DNA of 64,000 bases, taken from positions 1 to 64,000 of the forward strand of contig NW_005179106.1 in the NCBI RefSeq assembly GCF_000350225.1, in the 5' to 3' direction. A model generated the notes under the pieces. The model saw nothing but the letters and a program-made list of their open reading frames with translations. It had not been told where the DNA came from and searched no databases. Within the stretch, counting starts at the first letter, position 1; each line of letters starts with the position of its first letter. This DNA comes from Chondrus crispus. Lineage: Eukaryota; Rhodophyta; Florideophyceae; Gigartinales; Gigartinaceae. The position numbers were made by a program, and so were the translations under genes. Of this stretch, positions 1-11,440 are shown piece after piece.

Positions 1-1962
1 CCAGCACACGTACGCGCTGCCGTCCGTTGAGGCGAAGGTCGCCGCGTGACGCGCCTCCTCATCGGTGAGGAGGGGTACGCGAGGGGCTTCACCTCCGGGA
101 TCTCGGTTTGAGATGTCGAGCTCAGCGACCCGGGGAACCGTACCCCTGGGTGCTCTGGGAGTGGCCGCGAACGCGGTCGCGTAGCTCGACGTCGTTCCGG
201 TCGACATCGGTGAAGGGGGTCGACCCCTTACCGGCCCTGCTCCTTGCGTAATGAGGACAGGGGCGGCCTGCCACTCATCCTCCCCGACATGGAGGGTAGA
301 GGCGGGCGAACTTGTTGCGGCGGACTTCGTAGTCCTGCCAGCCCTCCCTGCCGGTTTCGAATCCGGCAGAGGTAAACCGCGTCGAGCGCGGTAAGTGGTT
401 CCTTCTGCCGTTGCGATACGGCGGATGGTCGGAAGATCGGTCTTCTGGCGGCTCGGCAGCCGCTGCACTGTCTCGGAAACTGCGGCACGGGTCGCAGGAG
501 CGAGTCCCCGCACGAAGTAGTGCGCGAGGGACTGTTCGGAGAACACTGCCGTGCACCGGAACGCGGCCGTTTCGAGCCGGTCCGCGAACGTGCTCTCCGT
601 TTCATGAGATTGCTGTCGCGCCGTCGCGACAGCGTCGTACGCTTCACCTAACACGTCGTCGGTTAGGTAGCGTTTCAGGAACTGGTTCACGAGCCCCGGC
701 CAACTCACGTCGTCGTGTAGTTGGCCGGCGCGGAGGCCACGCATCGTATAACTCGTATACAGGCGCTCCGCGTCGCGCTCTAAGAAGTGCGCGAGGACTC
801 TCACGGCAACACCTTCGGTCAGGTGTTGCGAGTTGAAGGTTATCCGAATATCCTTCAAGAACGGTAGGAGCTGGATCGGGTCCGTACCGTCAAAGCTCCT
901 CATCGTGGGACGGATCCCACGGCAGCGTTGGACGTACTTCGCGATCCGTCCCGCGTCACCCGAGGTGACGAGCCTCGAGGTGTTATCCAAGCGGTACATA
1001 CGATAGTCAGCGACGGCGCTGAACTCTTGGATCATCGTATGCACCGGCTCGAGCCCGGGTTCGGCGGGACCTAGCGTGCCGAAGGAGGTAACCGGTAGCG
1101 TACGGACGTCTACCGGACCTGGGTGCTCGGCATAACTCGCCGGCGGGTAGCCGCCCCAGCGGGGATCGACGGAGAACAGCGGTTCTCCGGGTCCGCGGGC
1201 GGCTCCTTCGCGGTCCTGTTCGTCCGCGTACGATACGCGGTCCATCTGCCGCCTACTTACGGGGATAGGCGGCAATGCTTGGGTCTCGGACGCGAGATTC
1301 GCGCCCATCGGAGGACGGTTTCCTTCCGCAGTCCGACTGGCGTCGGCGCCAGTCGGACGCCAACCTTCCGGAGCGACGGCGCTCGGAGGTACGGCACCAC
1401 CGGGCCCTCTCGTGGGGGCACCGGGCAGCCTTGCGGCCATGGTCCGTTCCATGTCACGAGCACGCTGTCGCGTAGCGTTGAGCTCGGCGGAGAGGTGCGC
1501 GAACGCACCCAACTGCTCTGCTGACGGGGACGGTCGATCGTCGGGACGTCTCGTCGAGGTCGGCCTGGTGGGGCGACCTTGCCCGTGCAGTACGGGCTGT
1601 GCGAGGCGTGAGTCTTCGACGAGCACCAGTCGCGAGTGTAACTCGTCGACTAGTGCTCGGAGATTCTCCAAGGACTGGCTGACTCGATCGAACCTCCCTT
1701 CACGTAGGGAGCGAAGCTCGTCCATACATCGCGAGTAGACGGCGTCCGTCACGTCTATACGGAGTGAAGTACGGACTTCCTCGATGTAGTCAGCTATGCG
1801 ATCGAACATCGCAGCCGCTTGTCCTTCGGGGGACTCGGGCGACGGTTCGCGGTCTTGGAGACCAGCGTCGCCGTCGCCGAACGGCAGTGATGGTGCGTGC
1901 ATAGCGGCCGCCCTCGGATCCGCCGGTTCGGACCGGATCGAGGTGGCGTATTCTTGACTCAT
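1..1962 (-). CDS. gag: Gag of gypsy element D (partial, runs off window)
   Basis: Ty3/gypsy Gag, the structural protein that packages element RNA. The ATG at 1962-1960 begins MSQEYATSIRSEP and lies just inside the PBS and LTR, the same arrangement as A, B and C. The frame stays open for 654 codons to the window edge, where it reaches the first part of a CCHC zinc knuckle (GSAYVCW). Order seen: a charged, helix-prone N-terminal part, a Pro/Ser/Arg-rich linker, then the conserved capsid-like block with VHTMIQEFSAVADYRMYRLD and SFDGTDPIQLLPFLKD. It is closer to A than to B and C. I see no stop or frameshift, so this copy may be young. Pol, if present, lies to the left of the window. Confidence 0.9.
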   Translation of the reverse strand, partial: MSQEYATSIRSEPADPRAAAMHAPSLPFGDGDAGLQDREPSPESPEGQAAAMFDRIADYIEEVRTSLRIDVTDAVYSRCMDELRSLREGRFDRVSQSLENLRALVDELHSRLVLVEDSRLAQPVLHGQGRPTRPTSTRRPDDRPSPSAEQLGAFAHLSAELNATRQRARDMERTMAARLPGAPTRGPGGAVPPSAVAPEGWRPTGADASRTAEGNRPPMGANLASETQALPPIPVSRRQMDRVSYADEQDREGAARGPGEPLFSVDPRWGGYPPASYAEHPGPVDVRTLPVTSFGTLGPAEPGLEPVHTMIQEFSAVADYRMYRLDNTSRLVTSGDAGRIAKYVQRCRGIRPTMRSFDGTDPIQLLPFLKDIRITFNSQHLTEGVAVRVLAHFLERDAERLYTSYTMRGLRAGQLHDDVSWPGLVNQFLKRYLTDDVLGEAYDAVATARQQSHETESTFADRLETAAFRCTAVFSEQSLAHYFVRGLAPATRAAVSETVQRLPSRQKTDLPTIRRIATAEGTTYRARRGLPLPDSKPAGRAGRTTKSAATSSPASTLHVGEDEWQAAPVLITQGAGPVRGRPPSPMSTGTTSSYATAFAATPRAPRGTVPRVAELDISNRDPGGEAPRVPLLTDEEARHAATFASTDGSAYVCW

Positions 1963-2024
1963 CTCAACGCGTACGGACGCGGAGGAAAAAGAAAGTCTTC
2001 TCGGAAAGATCTCGGGGTCTTCTA

Positions 2025-2037
2025 GGTCGGGAGACCA
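2025..2037 (-). promoter_or_regulatory. Primer-binding site of element D
   Basis: On the minus strand this reads TGGTCTCCCGACC, one base inside the LTR end. It begins with TGG, the complement of a tRNA 3' CCA. The same PBS occurs in A, B and C, and with one change in H. I do not know which tRNA has this 3' end. Confidence 0.8.
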
Positions 2038-2038
2038 C

Positions 2039-2738
2039 TGTAGCATAAACACCCCCAGACGACTGGAGGTGTATGCGCAGTTCGACCTGTAGACCCCGGT
2101 TCGGAGAAGGGGTGAAGCGGGCCAACCAGCTACGGAACCGGGCTCGGGCCCGGGTAGCGGTGGTAGAGCGGGAGCGAGCAGGGACGCGCGCACGCGCGAG
2201 CGGATCGACGCCTCGACGCCCCGGAGCAGCACTGGGTGACGTACCAGTGCTGACGGGCGGAGGCGGTTCCGTGCTCGCTCGCGTGCTGCGCGTCCACTCC
2301 GGCTCGGCTCCGACTAAACGCGCGCGAAGAGCGAAGGCGACGTTTAGAATAAGCTGGGTCGACTGACCTTGGCGGTCGGTTGAGGACAAGCCCGTGCTTG
2401 TCCCCTTCCGCCGCCGTCGGTCCGCTCCATATTTAATATACAAAACACTCTATCATAACACTACAGTACCGTGGTACTGTAGTGGGCTACTGTAGTGCAG
2501 GTCGGCCTGCACTGTAATACTGTCAGCTATGTCGAGGCTGACAGTACACGTATCACTCGTAGTGCGTGCGCGCTTCGTTCGCGCGCTGTACACGTGTACA
2601 CGTGTATGCGCAAGTCCCTTGTCCCCGTGGTGTACACGTGGACACGCGCGGTGGTACTGTAGAGCTCGACGCTCTACAGTAGCTGATCTAGTTCTTGATC
2701 TAATCTAATTTAAACCCCCAGGGGGGGGTTATACTACA
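2039..2738 (-). repeat. 5' LTR of gypsy element D
   Basis: Seen: TG...CA termini (minus strand begins TGTAGTATAACC and ends TATGCTACA), a PBS directly inside, and homology to the other gypsy LTRs here. Length is about 700 bp. The U3 half holds four perfect hairpins: arms 2460-2470/2473-2483, 2494-2501/2506-2513, 2518-2527/2537-2546 and 2655-2665/2671-2681, plus several CACGTG-centred palindromes. The DNA outside it (2739 on) has no polypurine tract, so it looks like a true outer 5' LTR rather than a 3' LTR of neighbour E. Confidence 0.85.
2429..2436 (-). promoter_or_regulatory. TATA-like box in LTR of D
   Basis: Minus-strand TTAAATAT at the U3/R side. The same motif occupies the same place in LTR1, LTR2 and LTR3, so it is probably the core promoter of the minus-strand transcript. 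Confidence 0.55.
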
Positions 2739-3449
2739 CGGCATGTCCCCGACCGTCCTCCGTCGCGTGTCTCGTCGACAGTACGACGCGGTGGCGCGAG
2801 GCCCCTGAGGCGCCATATGGACGTATGGGGCAACGTCAGGGCTCACGGCGCGCTGGGAAATTCATGCACATTCCCTATTGCGGTCATGCACGTGTCAATT
2901 AAAAGAGGACCCGGCCATGAACGATGCACTGTTATGCTGGCATGAAGCCTACTTTGCAGCGAACAACTGTACTGCCGAACCCCGCTTTTCTTCAGCGAAT
3001 TGTTGCGGGTGTCGAACATCGTGCTTCGCAATCGAAACGCGATTGGTACCTTAGGGAAGGTCTGCGCCCTGCCTTTCTTCCAGGATCCACCTAGCGACGG
3101 CCTTCCCAGTCGAGCTCAAGCCTCCTCGTCATGCCATTCCGAGGCTTAATGGGCCTTTTGCGCGCGTCGTTGCGCAAGCCTTGCTACTCTCAGTCGCGTT
3201 GCTTTGCCTTACAGGGCGGTCCGTACTTCTACCCAGCGTCTTCCCGCTGGATACTTTCTCAATCCATTTTTCTGTCCGCTCCTTTCTTTCTTCAGAGTCT
3301 GCTCAACCCCCATATTGAGGGTGAGACATCTTGAGGGCGAGAGGCGTCCTTTCTTTTCGGCGGGAGCCCAGCTGCGGTGCTCCTGAACCGTAGTTTCGTC
3401 TCCCGTGCACCCTGAGTCGCCTCTACAAAGAGAATCCATCCGCGGACAT
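2739..3449. other. Unassigned stretch next to LTR D
   Basis: No coding region or terminal repeat is recognisable. About 20 bases near 3090-3115 resemble a piece at 30430-30455 in the cargo of element B, which suggests this is old 3' accessory DNA of a gypsy element (E, by position). Confidence 0.4.
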
Positions 3450-4186
3450 GGTGGTTCGAGCCACGAACGTATTGCCTCTCCGTCGCGGTAGTCGTTCTCA
3501 TACCTGGTCCAGCGCCGGCTCGAGAGTGGCCATTCCCCATTTTCTGAAGGAGGGCAACGCTTTCTGCCATCGACACCGAAGTTGGAGGTGAGGGGAAGAA
3601 GGGTCGGGGTGTTTGAGGCGCTTGCAATTTCTGACCAGGCCGCAGCGGCATTAGAAACGACCATCGGATTTCCATCGGCAAGTAATTCTTGTAGCTCTGT
3701 AATAAAGCCCTCCTCCACTGTGGCGGTAGGGTTGGTATCATACAACTTGGCAACACAGACTGCCACAGTTTTCCTCACATACGGGTCTCGATCGTTGAGA
3801 GCAGGATGCAGTGGATCGCATAATTATTCTCTGATCTTCTCCAACGAAATCAGTGCCCTCGTGCGTATTGCGAGGGCTCTTATGAGAGGGTTTGGATCGA
3901 CGGCATCCTTGATAGGAGTGTTGCAGTAAGAATGGCAAGGTCTGGTTTGGCTTGTACGTAGTTGATGATGTAGAGGTAAACAAGCTTTTTCATAGAGATC
4001 TCCTGCTGTGTTCACTACGACATCGGTGAAAAGAGGCGAGGCATCCTTTCCGAGTTTCCTAGCGGCTACGTTGCGCTCCAGCGAGCTCCTTCTCTCCTTA
4101 GTCGTCGTGACATAGAGGCCTTTCCTGAGCTCGAGAATCCCATCTTTTCGGCTGGAGTGGTACATGTGGCTGTTCGCCGTCCCCAC
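3450..4186 (-). pseudogene. Beta-adaptin (AP-1/AP-2 beta subunit) pseudogene, N-terminal part
   Basis: The minus strand matches the start of the beta subunit of clathrin adaptor complexes. Blocks visible: SRKDGILELRKGLYV near the N-terminus, LGKDASPLFTDVV, KLVYLYIINYVQAKPDLAIL in a shifted frame (about 3925-4000), DPNPLIRALAIRT, DPYVRKTVAVCVAKLYD and ADGNPMVVSNAAAAWSEI. They follow the order of the HEAT-like trunk, roughly residues 1-200. Damage: a +1 slip near 3990-4000, a compensating shift near 3922, an in-frame TAA at about 3822-3824, and decay beyond 3560. No intron is visible across about 200 codons, which fits capture as cDNA but does not prove it. It has the same strand as E gag-pol and lies downstream of E pol. 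Beta-adaptin identity is firm; capture by the element is inference. Confidence 0.82.
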
Positions 4187-6200
4187 GGACAAGCCGCCGG
4201 TGGTATGGAGAACCTGTAGACGCTCAAAGGTTGTGTGGATTCTGAGTCCGTCATAGCGGCACAGGCGGCACTTCTACACGCCCCCCACATGTTATCGACA
4301 CGCATGTAATGCGTGTATCCGGGGCGCTTCTTCCTCTTTCCTTCTCGGCGATAGGGTACACATCGATCCTCGTCTTTGTACTGGAGCGGCTGGTAGGCAG
4401 CCAGGGCACCCGTCTTTCCTCCATGGTAAGGAGCCAACATCTTGTCTCGCTCCGCGCGCGTTCGCCCTTACAAAAGAGAGGGATGTACGCTTAACCGCAG
4501 CGTTTTCTCCATAGATCATCAGCGCTGTCTCGACTAGACGCGACTTCCCGTCCCTGTTATCTACCACTCTCTCTTCTTAAAACTGAGGCAGGCCGTCTGG
4601 TGCGCGTTTGCGATCGCCCTTGCGTTCCTGGCGAGCTATGAAACGACTGTCCCGTAATTCTCCAACATTTCCCGGGCCGTCATAGGATACTACGCGGTCT
4701 CGCGAGACTCACGCTTCCCCTTCTTTGCGTTCATTACTGTCTGGGCCCGCCCCCGTTTTACCCCTCTATGGGAGGTCGCTCCATCACATCGGCTTCCCGT
4801 TCATGCGCCTCCCAAGGTCCGCCACCATCTTACTGCAGCGACCTCGGTGACGTCGCGCTGGGTCCGTCCGACGCGAAGATCGTCCAACGGGCACGCGGGA
4901 GCCCCGCGTGCTCGGGGTGTGACGATCTCTGTAGCCTTGTTAGCGGCAGTGACCATGCTTTCCCGCAAGGGGCGACCCGTGGGGTTGCGCAATTTCTATT
5001 AACGAGATATGCTTGTGGGTCACGAATGTGGTCAATATGGGGGTCGCTTGTCATAGGGTGCGCCATTGCTCTGTTGACATGGCGTCGGTTATGGCAGAAA
5101 CCATGGGACGGTGTTCTCCTTAGGTTGGCCTTCGGAGAGTAGGATAAGAGGGCATGAAAGAATTGGCACGGATCTTCCGGACCAACGAGACGAAAGGCGT
5201 CTGGTCACCGGTTCACAGAGGCGTATACGCCGCTTGCGGGGAGTTGGCCTTGCTCCTTGGTGGAGCGGGGTCTCGAGCACATTGGCAAACTATATTGCTC
5301 CTCCTGATCCTTGCGAGTCCGTAGCAACGAGTCGGGCTGTGCCGCAACTGTGCGCTTGCGAGCGAGGATCTGTGCTCGGGCGACACTTGGTTGATCAGGT
5401 GGCATGCCGCGTGGTAGCAGGCCGCAGGTGTGTCGGTCGAGGGTAGAGTTATGCCGTCAGGGTGGTGTCCGAGTAGCCGGGAACGATCCGGACGTGGTGT
5501 GGATAGCGGCTTTCTTGTAGGGGCCTTGCTTGCGGTGGTAAGAGTGCGCCATTCCTTGGTATCTTCTATGGCCACTTGGCCTCTGCCCCGTTGAGCGGCG
5601 GTCTTATTCATCTCTTGTTCGTCCCGCGACAGTCTTCTGGTCTTCTCTTCTCTTCCCGTTGTTCATGCCCCAAGGGTGTGGACGTAACTCATATTGGTTG
5701 TCGCGCGACGAACTGCTGCTTCGCGTGCGCGGTTCGCAAAGACGACAGATAAGTCAGAGTCAGTGGCCCCCGAAGGGGTCGTACGCGATTGGAGAGGCGT
5801 CCCGCCCCGCTGATGTGCATCTGAGTGACTTAGGTAGCGCTTGCAGGACGATCGCGTCTGCGCGGCCATGTCGCGTGCAATTCGGCCGCGGCTGCGCGAT
5901 AGTCCACAGGGTCCGTACCCATGAATAATTTCAGGGGAAGTCCGCGTTCATAGAGCGCTTGCTTCGTGAGGTCGCGTCCTGACCGCGTTCTCTCGACGAT
6001 CGCGTCTGCGCGGCCGTTTCGCGTTCAGTTCGGCCGCGACTGCACGATCGTCCACAGGGTTCGTACCCATGATGTCCAAGGACGTGGTGGCGAGGAGGGG
6101 CGTCGGCCGCCTGGATCGCGGCGCGGTGCCAGTTACCCAGAATTGCGTGTCTCGCGTACGGGGCGCCAGTGTACGCCATGTCGCTGACCGCGTCATCCGA
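4187..6200. other. Accessory DNA downstream of E pol, mostly unassigned
   Basis: Non-LTR, GC-rich sequence between the beta-adaptin relic and the 3' end of E. The minus strand holds short open stretches (4292-4567, 5213-5611, 5931-6328) without recognisable family. The piece near 4500-4567 has a VDNRDGKSRLVETAL stretch that reads like real protein, but I cannot assign it. I see no promoter, terminal repeat or RNA gene. Confidence 0.35.
5847..6072. repeat. Direct repeat, two 78-bp copies, period 148
   Basis: Copies at 5847-5924 and 5995-6072 share gacgatcgcg...ccacaggg..cgtacccatga with scattered substitutions. They lie in the accessory DNA 3' of E pol. No function is evident. Confidence 0.75.
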
Positions 6201-6790
6201 GCTATTTTCTCATTAAATTTCTGCCTGGTGGCGGCGGCTTGGCCACTGCACGCAAGCGCACAGTACCGGACGTCATCTCCTGCCCATTCATGAGTCGTTG
6301 GCTCGTCTCGTGACTTGCAGCGTCTCACGTCTAAGTCCTGGCGCCTATCTCTATGGTTCTTCTTGCGCGTGTGTATCTCTGCGCGTCGGGCGTCGCGTCG
6401 TTTGTCCCGCTACAGATCGTGGGGTTTCCACGGCGTGTTCTATGCTTCAGTACTCCATTGCAGAGGCCTGGAGTCAGCATAGGTATAGTAGCCCTGCCGA
6501 GCGTGGAGCTTCATTGCGCGTGTACTGCGCTCTCTGCTGTCTGTCCGCGGACCCAGTGTTCCATCTCACCTTGCGTATTATTCCGACGTCAACCGTCCCG
6601 TTCCGGCGTTTGGTATGGTATCTTCAGCGTTCTGATTTTTGCGAATACAGTCGCGTTCGTCCGCTTCATTTGGACGGCTGCTCAGGGTCCAATTGTTTCT
6701 TGAATGTCGACTCTGCCGAGGGGCACGCGTCCTTCGTTTCTCTGAATTGCTTCGAACCCGATGCGTCAGAAAGCGGTTGAGGGCCCCCCC
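6201..6790 (-). other. 3' untranslated region of E pol, conserved with B and C
   Basis: No coding capacity seen on the element strand. The segment next to the pol stop (plus CGGTTGAGGGCCCCCC, that is minus GGGGGGCCCTCAACCG) recurs after pol of B and C. The stretch around 6205-6260 resembles 30900-30990 and 41080-41150. So E, B and C share an ancestral 3' UTR. A G-rich run at 6784-6790 (minus strand) touches the pol stop and looks like a polypurine tract, but no LTR follows it. Confidence 0.55.
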
Positions 6791-9700
6791 TTAAGGTTGA
6801 ACGTCCGCGTTCAACTCGGTCGTCAGGTCCCTATCCGTGCGTGCGCGTAGTCGGCTCGCGTAACGCGAGACGAGTTCTTCGGGGATATGTGTCCTTGCTG
6901 TCCACGTGGGATCCTCGTAGTCTGCCCACTTCACCTTGAACTCCGCGGACCCGTTTTCCATTACGCGATGCTAAGAAGCCGGTCCACCGCGTACTGTGTC
7001 CTTGTGGTGACCTTGTCAGCAAAGTCACCCGGCGCGGTTGTGCTTGCCTGTGGTGCGTCCACAGGTGGTGGCGCGTACACACACCTATCAGCGGACACGC
7101 GTTCTGTGACCCCATCACGATCAATCGTGATGGTACGTTGGTCATTCGCGAGGACGCGGTAAGGTCCCACGGCTGGTGACGCGAGCTTATTTGATGTCTT
7201 CGCTCCGTCCGTAGGGTCGAGGTATACATAATTTCCTGGCTTGACTCGCGTGTTTACGCGTCTCACGCGTTTGTCGAAATCGCGTTTGTAGCGAGCCTGC
7301 GTTCGTCGCAGGCTGCTATATGCCTTCTGAATTGTCTCGTCCAGTTCGTACGCGTAGACCTGTGTACGTAGGAGTTGTACGCGTAAGTTAATGGCCCCAC
7401 GTACACATCCCAATCGTCTTGATGTTCGTTGACGTAGTTAGGCCACATAGATGCGATAGTACAGTTGTAGCGCTCCACTTGGCCGTTGGTCTGGGGATTG
7501 TACGCGGACGTATACAGGTTCGTAATCCCCAGGATCCGGCACGCGCTGTGGAAGAACTTCGCGTTAAATTGAAGTCCATTATCGGACAACAGCGAACGCG
7601 GAATGCCGTACTTGAAAACCCACGCGTCACAAAACGCGGTCGCCACTGTGTACGCGGTCACTGTCCTCAACGCGACGACTTGAGTTAACTTTGTGAACCG
7701 GTCCGTTATTACCAGAAGGTATTGTTTTCCTCCCTTGGTCTTCGGAAGCGGTCCAAGAATGTCTATCGCGAGGCTCTCCAATGGACGCGTAGCGGGGAAC
7801 AATCTCAGCCGGTTGAGATGTTTTCGGAGTTTGACGCGATTCTTCGCGCATGTCCGGCATCTGCGTACTGTTGCTGCCAAGTCTGCGGCCAAATGTGGCC
7901 AGTAATACCAGAGTCGGAGCGCGTGATACATGCGGTTCTGCCCCGGATGTCCCGCGATTGCGGGGTCATGGCAGAGCCGCAACAGACGCGCGCGTAGTGA
8001 CTGAGGGACCACCACTTGAATGATTTCCGGATCGTAGGGGTGCTTGTGCTTCAAAACCCCTTGGTGGTCCTCAAAGAACGCGGATTCGCGACTTTCCGAT
8101 TGTCTGGCCAGTACGGTTTGGCAGAAATCGTCGACACGTTGCTCCTCGGCTATCTCCTCCAGGGTGAGAGGGGCCGGCAGGTCGTCCTGTGGAAGAGCGA
8201 CCTGGGAGCCTGACGCATCAATTCCTGGTTCTTGAGCGCGTTCAATATCCACCGCGTCGAGTTCTTCTATCTCAGCCCATAGGTCGTCGCGTTCTTGTAA
8301 AGCCAGGGCTTCTTCGTCGCCCACCGGCCCGTCGCGTGAACGCGCTTTTCTCCTTCTCCCGGCCTTGTTTCACGTTGTGACGAAGACGTGGTCGCTCTTG
8401 TTGTCGCATTTCGCGGTACAAGTATGGTCGCGTAATTCTCTGACACACCGCGTACGGTAGTGCCGTCGAAGGTGGGAATGTCGTCATCCACCTCGACGGC
8501 CTTCCGAGGATCGTCGGCGGTCCTCGGGGAAATGAGACGCGACAGTGCGTCGGGTACTTGATGAACGCGTCCAGGTCTGTATTGGATCGTGAAGTCATAA
8601 TCCGCTAACCGTAGTCGCCAACGCGTCAGTCGGCCGTAGCTTTCTGTGAGGGACATCAGCCATCGTAACGCGTCATGGTCTGTCCTCACGGTAAATTTGG
8701 TTCCCTCAATGTAGTGCCGTAGTGTGCGGACGGCCCACACTACGGCGAAACATTCGCGTTCAGTCGCACTGTAGTTCCGCTCACTATCGTTGAGGGAATA
8801 CGACCAATAGCCGACGGGACGCCAATCGTTGGTCCCGTCGTGCTCTTGTAAAAGCTTGCACCCTAGTTGATACGCGCTCGCGTCAGTATCAATCATATAC
8901 GGCCGTCCGTATCTCGGGAGCGCGAGAATGGGGGGCGCAATCATCCGCGCCTTGAGCTCTTCGAACGCGTGAACCTGAGCCGTGGTCGGGTTATCGTAGT
9001 CTGGATCCGCGTCTTTCCGCGTCATATCGGTGAGGGGGCGCGCGATTTTCGTGAACCCCTGCACAAAGCGGCGGTAGACATTACATGCCCCGAGAAATGA
9101 CCTGACTTGTGTCAACGTTCGGGGAAATGTAAATGTCTTGAACGCGTCCGCTGCGGTTTCTGCCACGCTTAACTTCCCTGGAGATATCACATGCCCTGGG
9201 TAGTGTACGCGTGGCTGAAAGAAGCTGCATTTCTTCAACTTGAGAGAAATGCCGGCGCTTCTCAGAAGTCCCAGAACCGCGTCCAAATGTTTCGCGTGCT
9301 CCGCATGCGTACGCGAAAAGACGATAACGTCGTCTAGATACACTAGGCAAATCTGCCATCGTACGCGTGATAGAATTATGTCCAGCTCGCGTTGAAAAGT
9401 GGCTGGAGCTCTGCGTAACCCGAATGGCATCCGCAAATGTTGGAACGTTCCCATATGGGTGGTGAAAGTAGTTTTGTCGCGGTCTTCCGGCGCGACCGGA
9501 ATCTGCCAATATCCTGAGTTACAGTCCAGCGTAGTGAACACAGCCGCGTCTCCCAATGAATCAATACAGTCGTCCATACGCAGAAGCGGATACGAATCCG
9601 CCAGCGTTTTCGCGTTCAAGCGACGGTAGTCCACACAGAAGCGTAAACTACCGTCCTTCTTTGGGACAAGGACGACCGGGGACGCCCACTCCGTATTCGC

Positions 9701-11440
9701 GGGCTCTATCACTCCCGCGTTTAACATTTTCTTCACTTCTTTCGCGACCATTTCACGCATCGCGGGCCCTTTGCGGTAGGGCATGGCGCGTATCGGCTTC
9801 GTGCGGGGCTCAAGTGGGATGCGGTGTTCCGTCGCTCGGATCATTCCGAGCGACCCGCTCCACAAATTTGAGTGTTCGCGTAGCATCTCAAGCACCTGTA
9901 CGTGTAATTTCTCGTCCTTCACATGTGATAGATCAATCTCCTTTTCCCAATCTTCCGCGTCCGACTTGGTATCTTTATATTGTACGCGTCCGGTATCTTC
10001 CGCGAAATTTTGGTACCCCGCGTGCTCCTCTTCCGCGTTCTTGTTCGCGTTCTTATTCGGGGTGGAGTCAGGCCGTCCTGCTCCTAATTTTCCTTCTTGG
10101 CCGTCCAAGTTGGAAATGTGCAACGCGTGCGCGATCTCCTCGGCCACCCGGCGCTCCGGTGTCAGGATGGCAAGAGGGTTCCGTTTCGCGTATCCGAGGA
10201 CTGTATGTTTCGGCAGTCGTCGTACCTGACGCGAAAATTTCGCGACCATAACCTCGAAGACCTGGTTTGGTAGCACTTCCGCGACTCCGTTGGTCAGTCG
10301 CACCCCGTGGCGGTGCTGCAGCGACGGCTTGGGCTCCAAAAATACCAGGCCTCTCCCCGCCGTCGTAACGCGCACCCGAACTTGCGACATAGCGGGGACT
10401 TTTACCCAGCGTACGATCCGAATCGGGTGCTGGGTTTCTTTGCGTACTTCTGCGCGGTTTTTCTCGCGTCCATGTCGCCTTGTACGGGGAGACGGCTCCC
10501 CCTTCGCGTTCACGATGGCCACGGCGCCCCCATGCCGGAGCTCGAGCCTCTGGGCTTCTATGTCGATGCTCCGGACATGCGCGTCAATGAACGCGGTGCC
10601 CAGAAGCACAGGAACAGCCAGTTGGTCCGCCACGACGAACGGGACTCGGAACATCGTGTTCCGAATCCGGACAACCAAGCGGACCACTGCGCTCAGCCTC
10701 AACGGATTGCTGTTTGCTCCGGCCAGCCTTGGCAATGGCGCGTCGCGTATCGCATGTCGCGTCCAATCGGGAGGAAGGTCGGCCTTCCTCACCAGATTGT
10801 AGCCAGAACACGTATCGACGGCGATAGTGTACGGCTTGAACGCGTTCTTCTCAGAAGCTATCGAGCCCAATATATTGTAGATCTTGGACGTCATCAGACA
10901 GACGACGCCCTCGACGATCTTAGGCGGGGCCGTTCGTGCCAGGTCATTTCGCTGTGGGCGTCGGCGTCGCGTCTTGCCCCTTCTTCGCGTTCTTCTTCCT
11001 TGACCGTCGGGGTCCGAGGCCTCGCGTTCGTCTTTCGGCTCTTGACTCCTTGGGCCCAAGGAGTGGCCCACGCGTTGTTTACGTGTTACTTCTTCATGCG
11101 GCGCCTTCTCGACGCGCACGTCGCGTTCTTCTTCTTGCACCGGGCTCTCGCTGGCCCGGGTGCCTTCACGGCGGATCCGTGGCATCCGACCTCCGGCGGT
11201 CGGGAAATATTCGCGTTCGTGGGGTGGTACCGGGCCTACGGAAGCCGCGGTAATTTCGCGTTTGATAAATACTTGTTTTTGCACCGGACCGGCGGGGGTC
11301 TCGGTGACTTCGTGTTGCGGCGAGGGGAATATTATCGGTAAATATTCACCTCGCCCTTGATAGGGGTATATGGACGGGTCGGGGGTATAAGAGCGAGACG
11401 GTTCACGTGACCGCGTAAACGTGACCGCCTTTACGCGTTT
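6791..11440 (-). pseudogene. pol: Pol of gypsy element E (chromovirus type), frameshifted
   Basis: Order on the minus strand: protease (VDTCSGYNLVRK, about 10800), reverse transcriptase (FCVDYRRLNAKT, YLDDVIVFSR near 9320), RNase H (DTDASAYQLGC, TDHDALRWL), integrase with zinc-binding end (HPGQNRMYHALRLWYYWPHL) and catalytic D, D and E (SLAIDILGPLP, LLSDNG, NGQVERYN), then a chromodomain (KVKWADYEDPTWTARTHIPEELVS, shown as two parts: KVKWADYEDP and TWTARTHIPEE) near 6830-6930. Breaks against B: a frameshift near 8310, loss of roughly 100-150 bp near 7380 with change of frame, and another shift near 6960 before the chromodomain. The protein enters by -1 frameshift from gag at 11437-11443. Inactive as it stands. 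Confidence 0.88.

Noticed and set aside
2039..2738. LTR D as the 3' LTR of element E
   Set aside because: No polypurine tract touches 2739, and gag with PBS lies on the other side, so it is the 5' LTR of D.
4292..4567. Transposase-like reading of the VDNRDGKSRLVETAL piece
   Set aside because: Only one short motif-like stretch; no second catalytic block or family context.
10307..11341. 344-codon plus-strand frame opposite E pol N-terminus
   Set aside because: Antisense to the protease region; no protein features and no counterpart kept in B and C.
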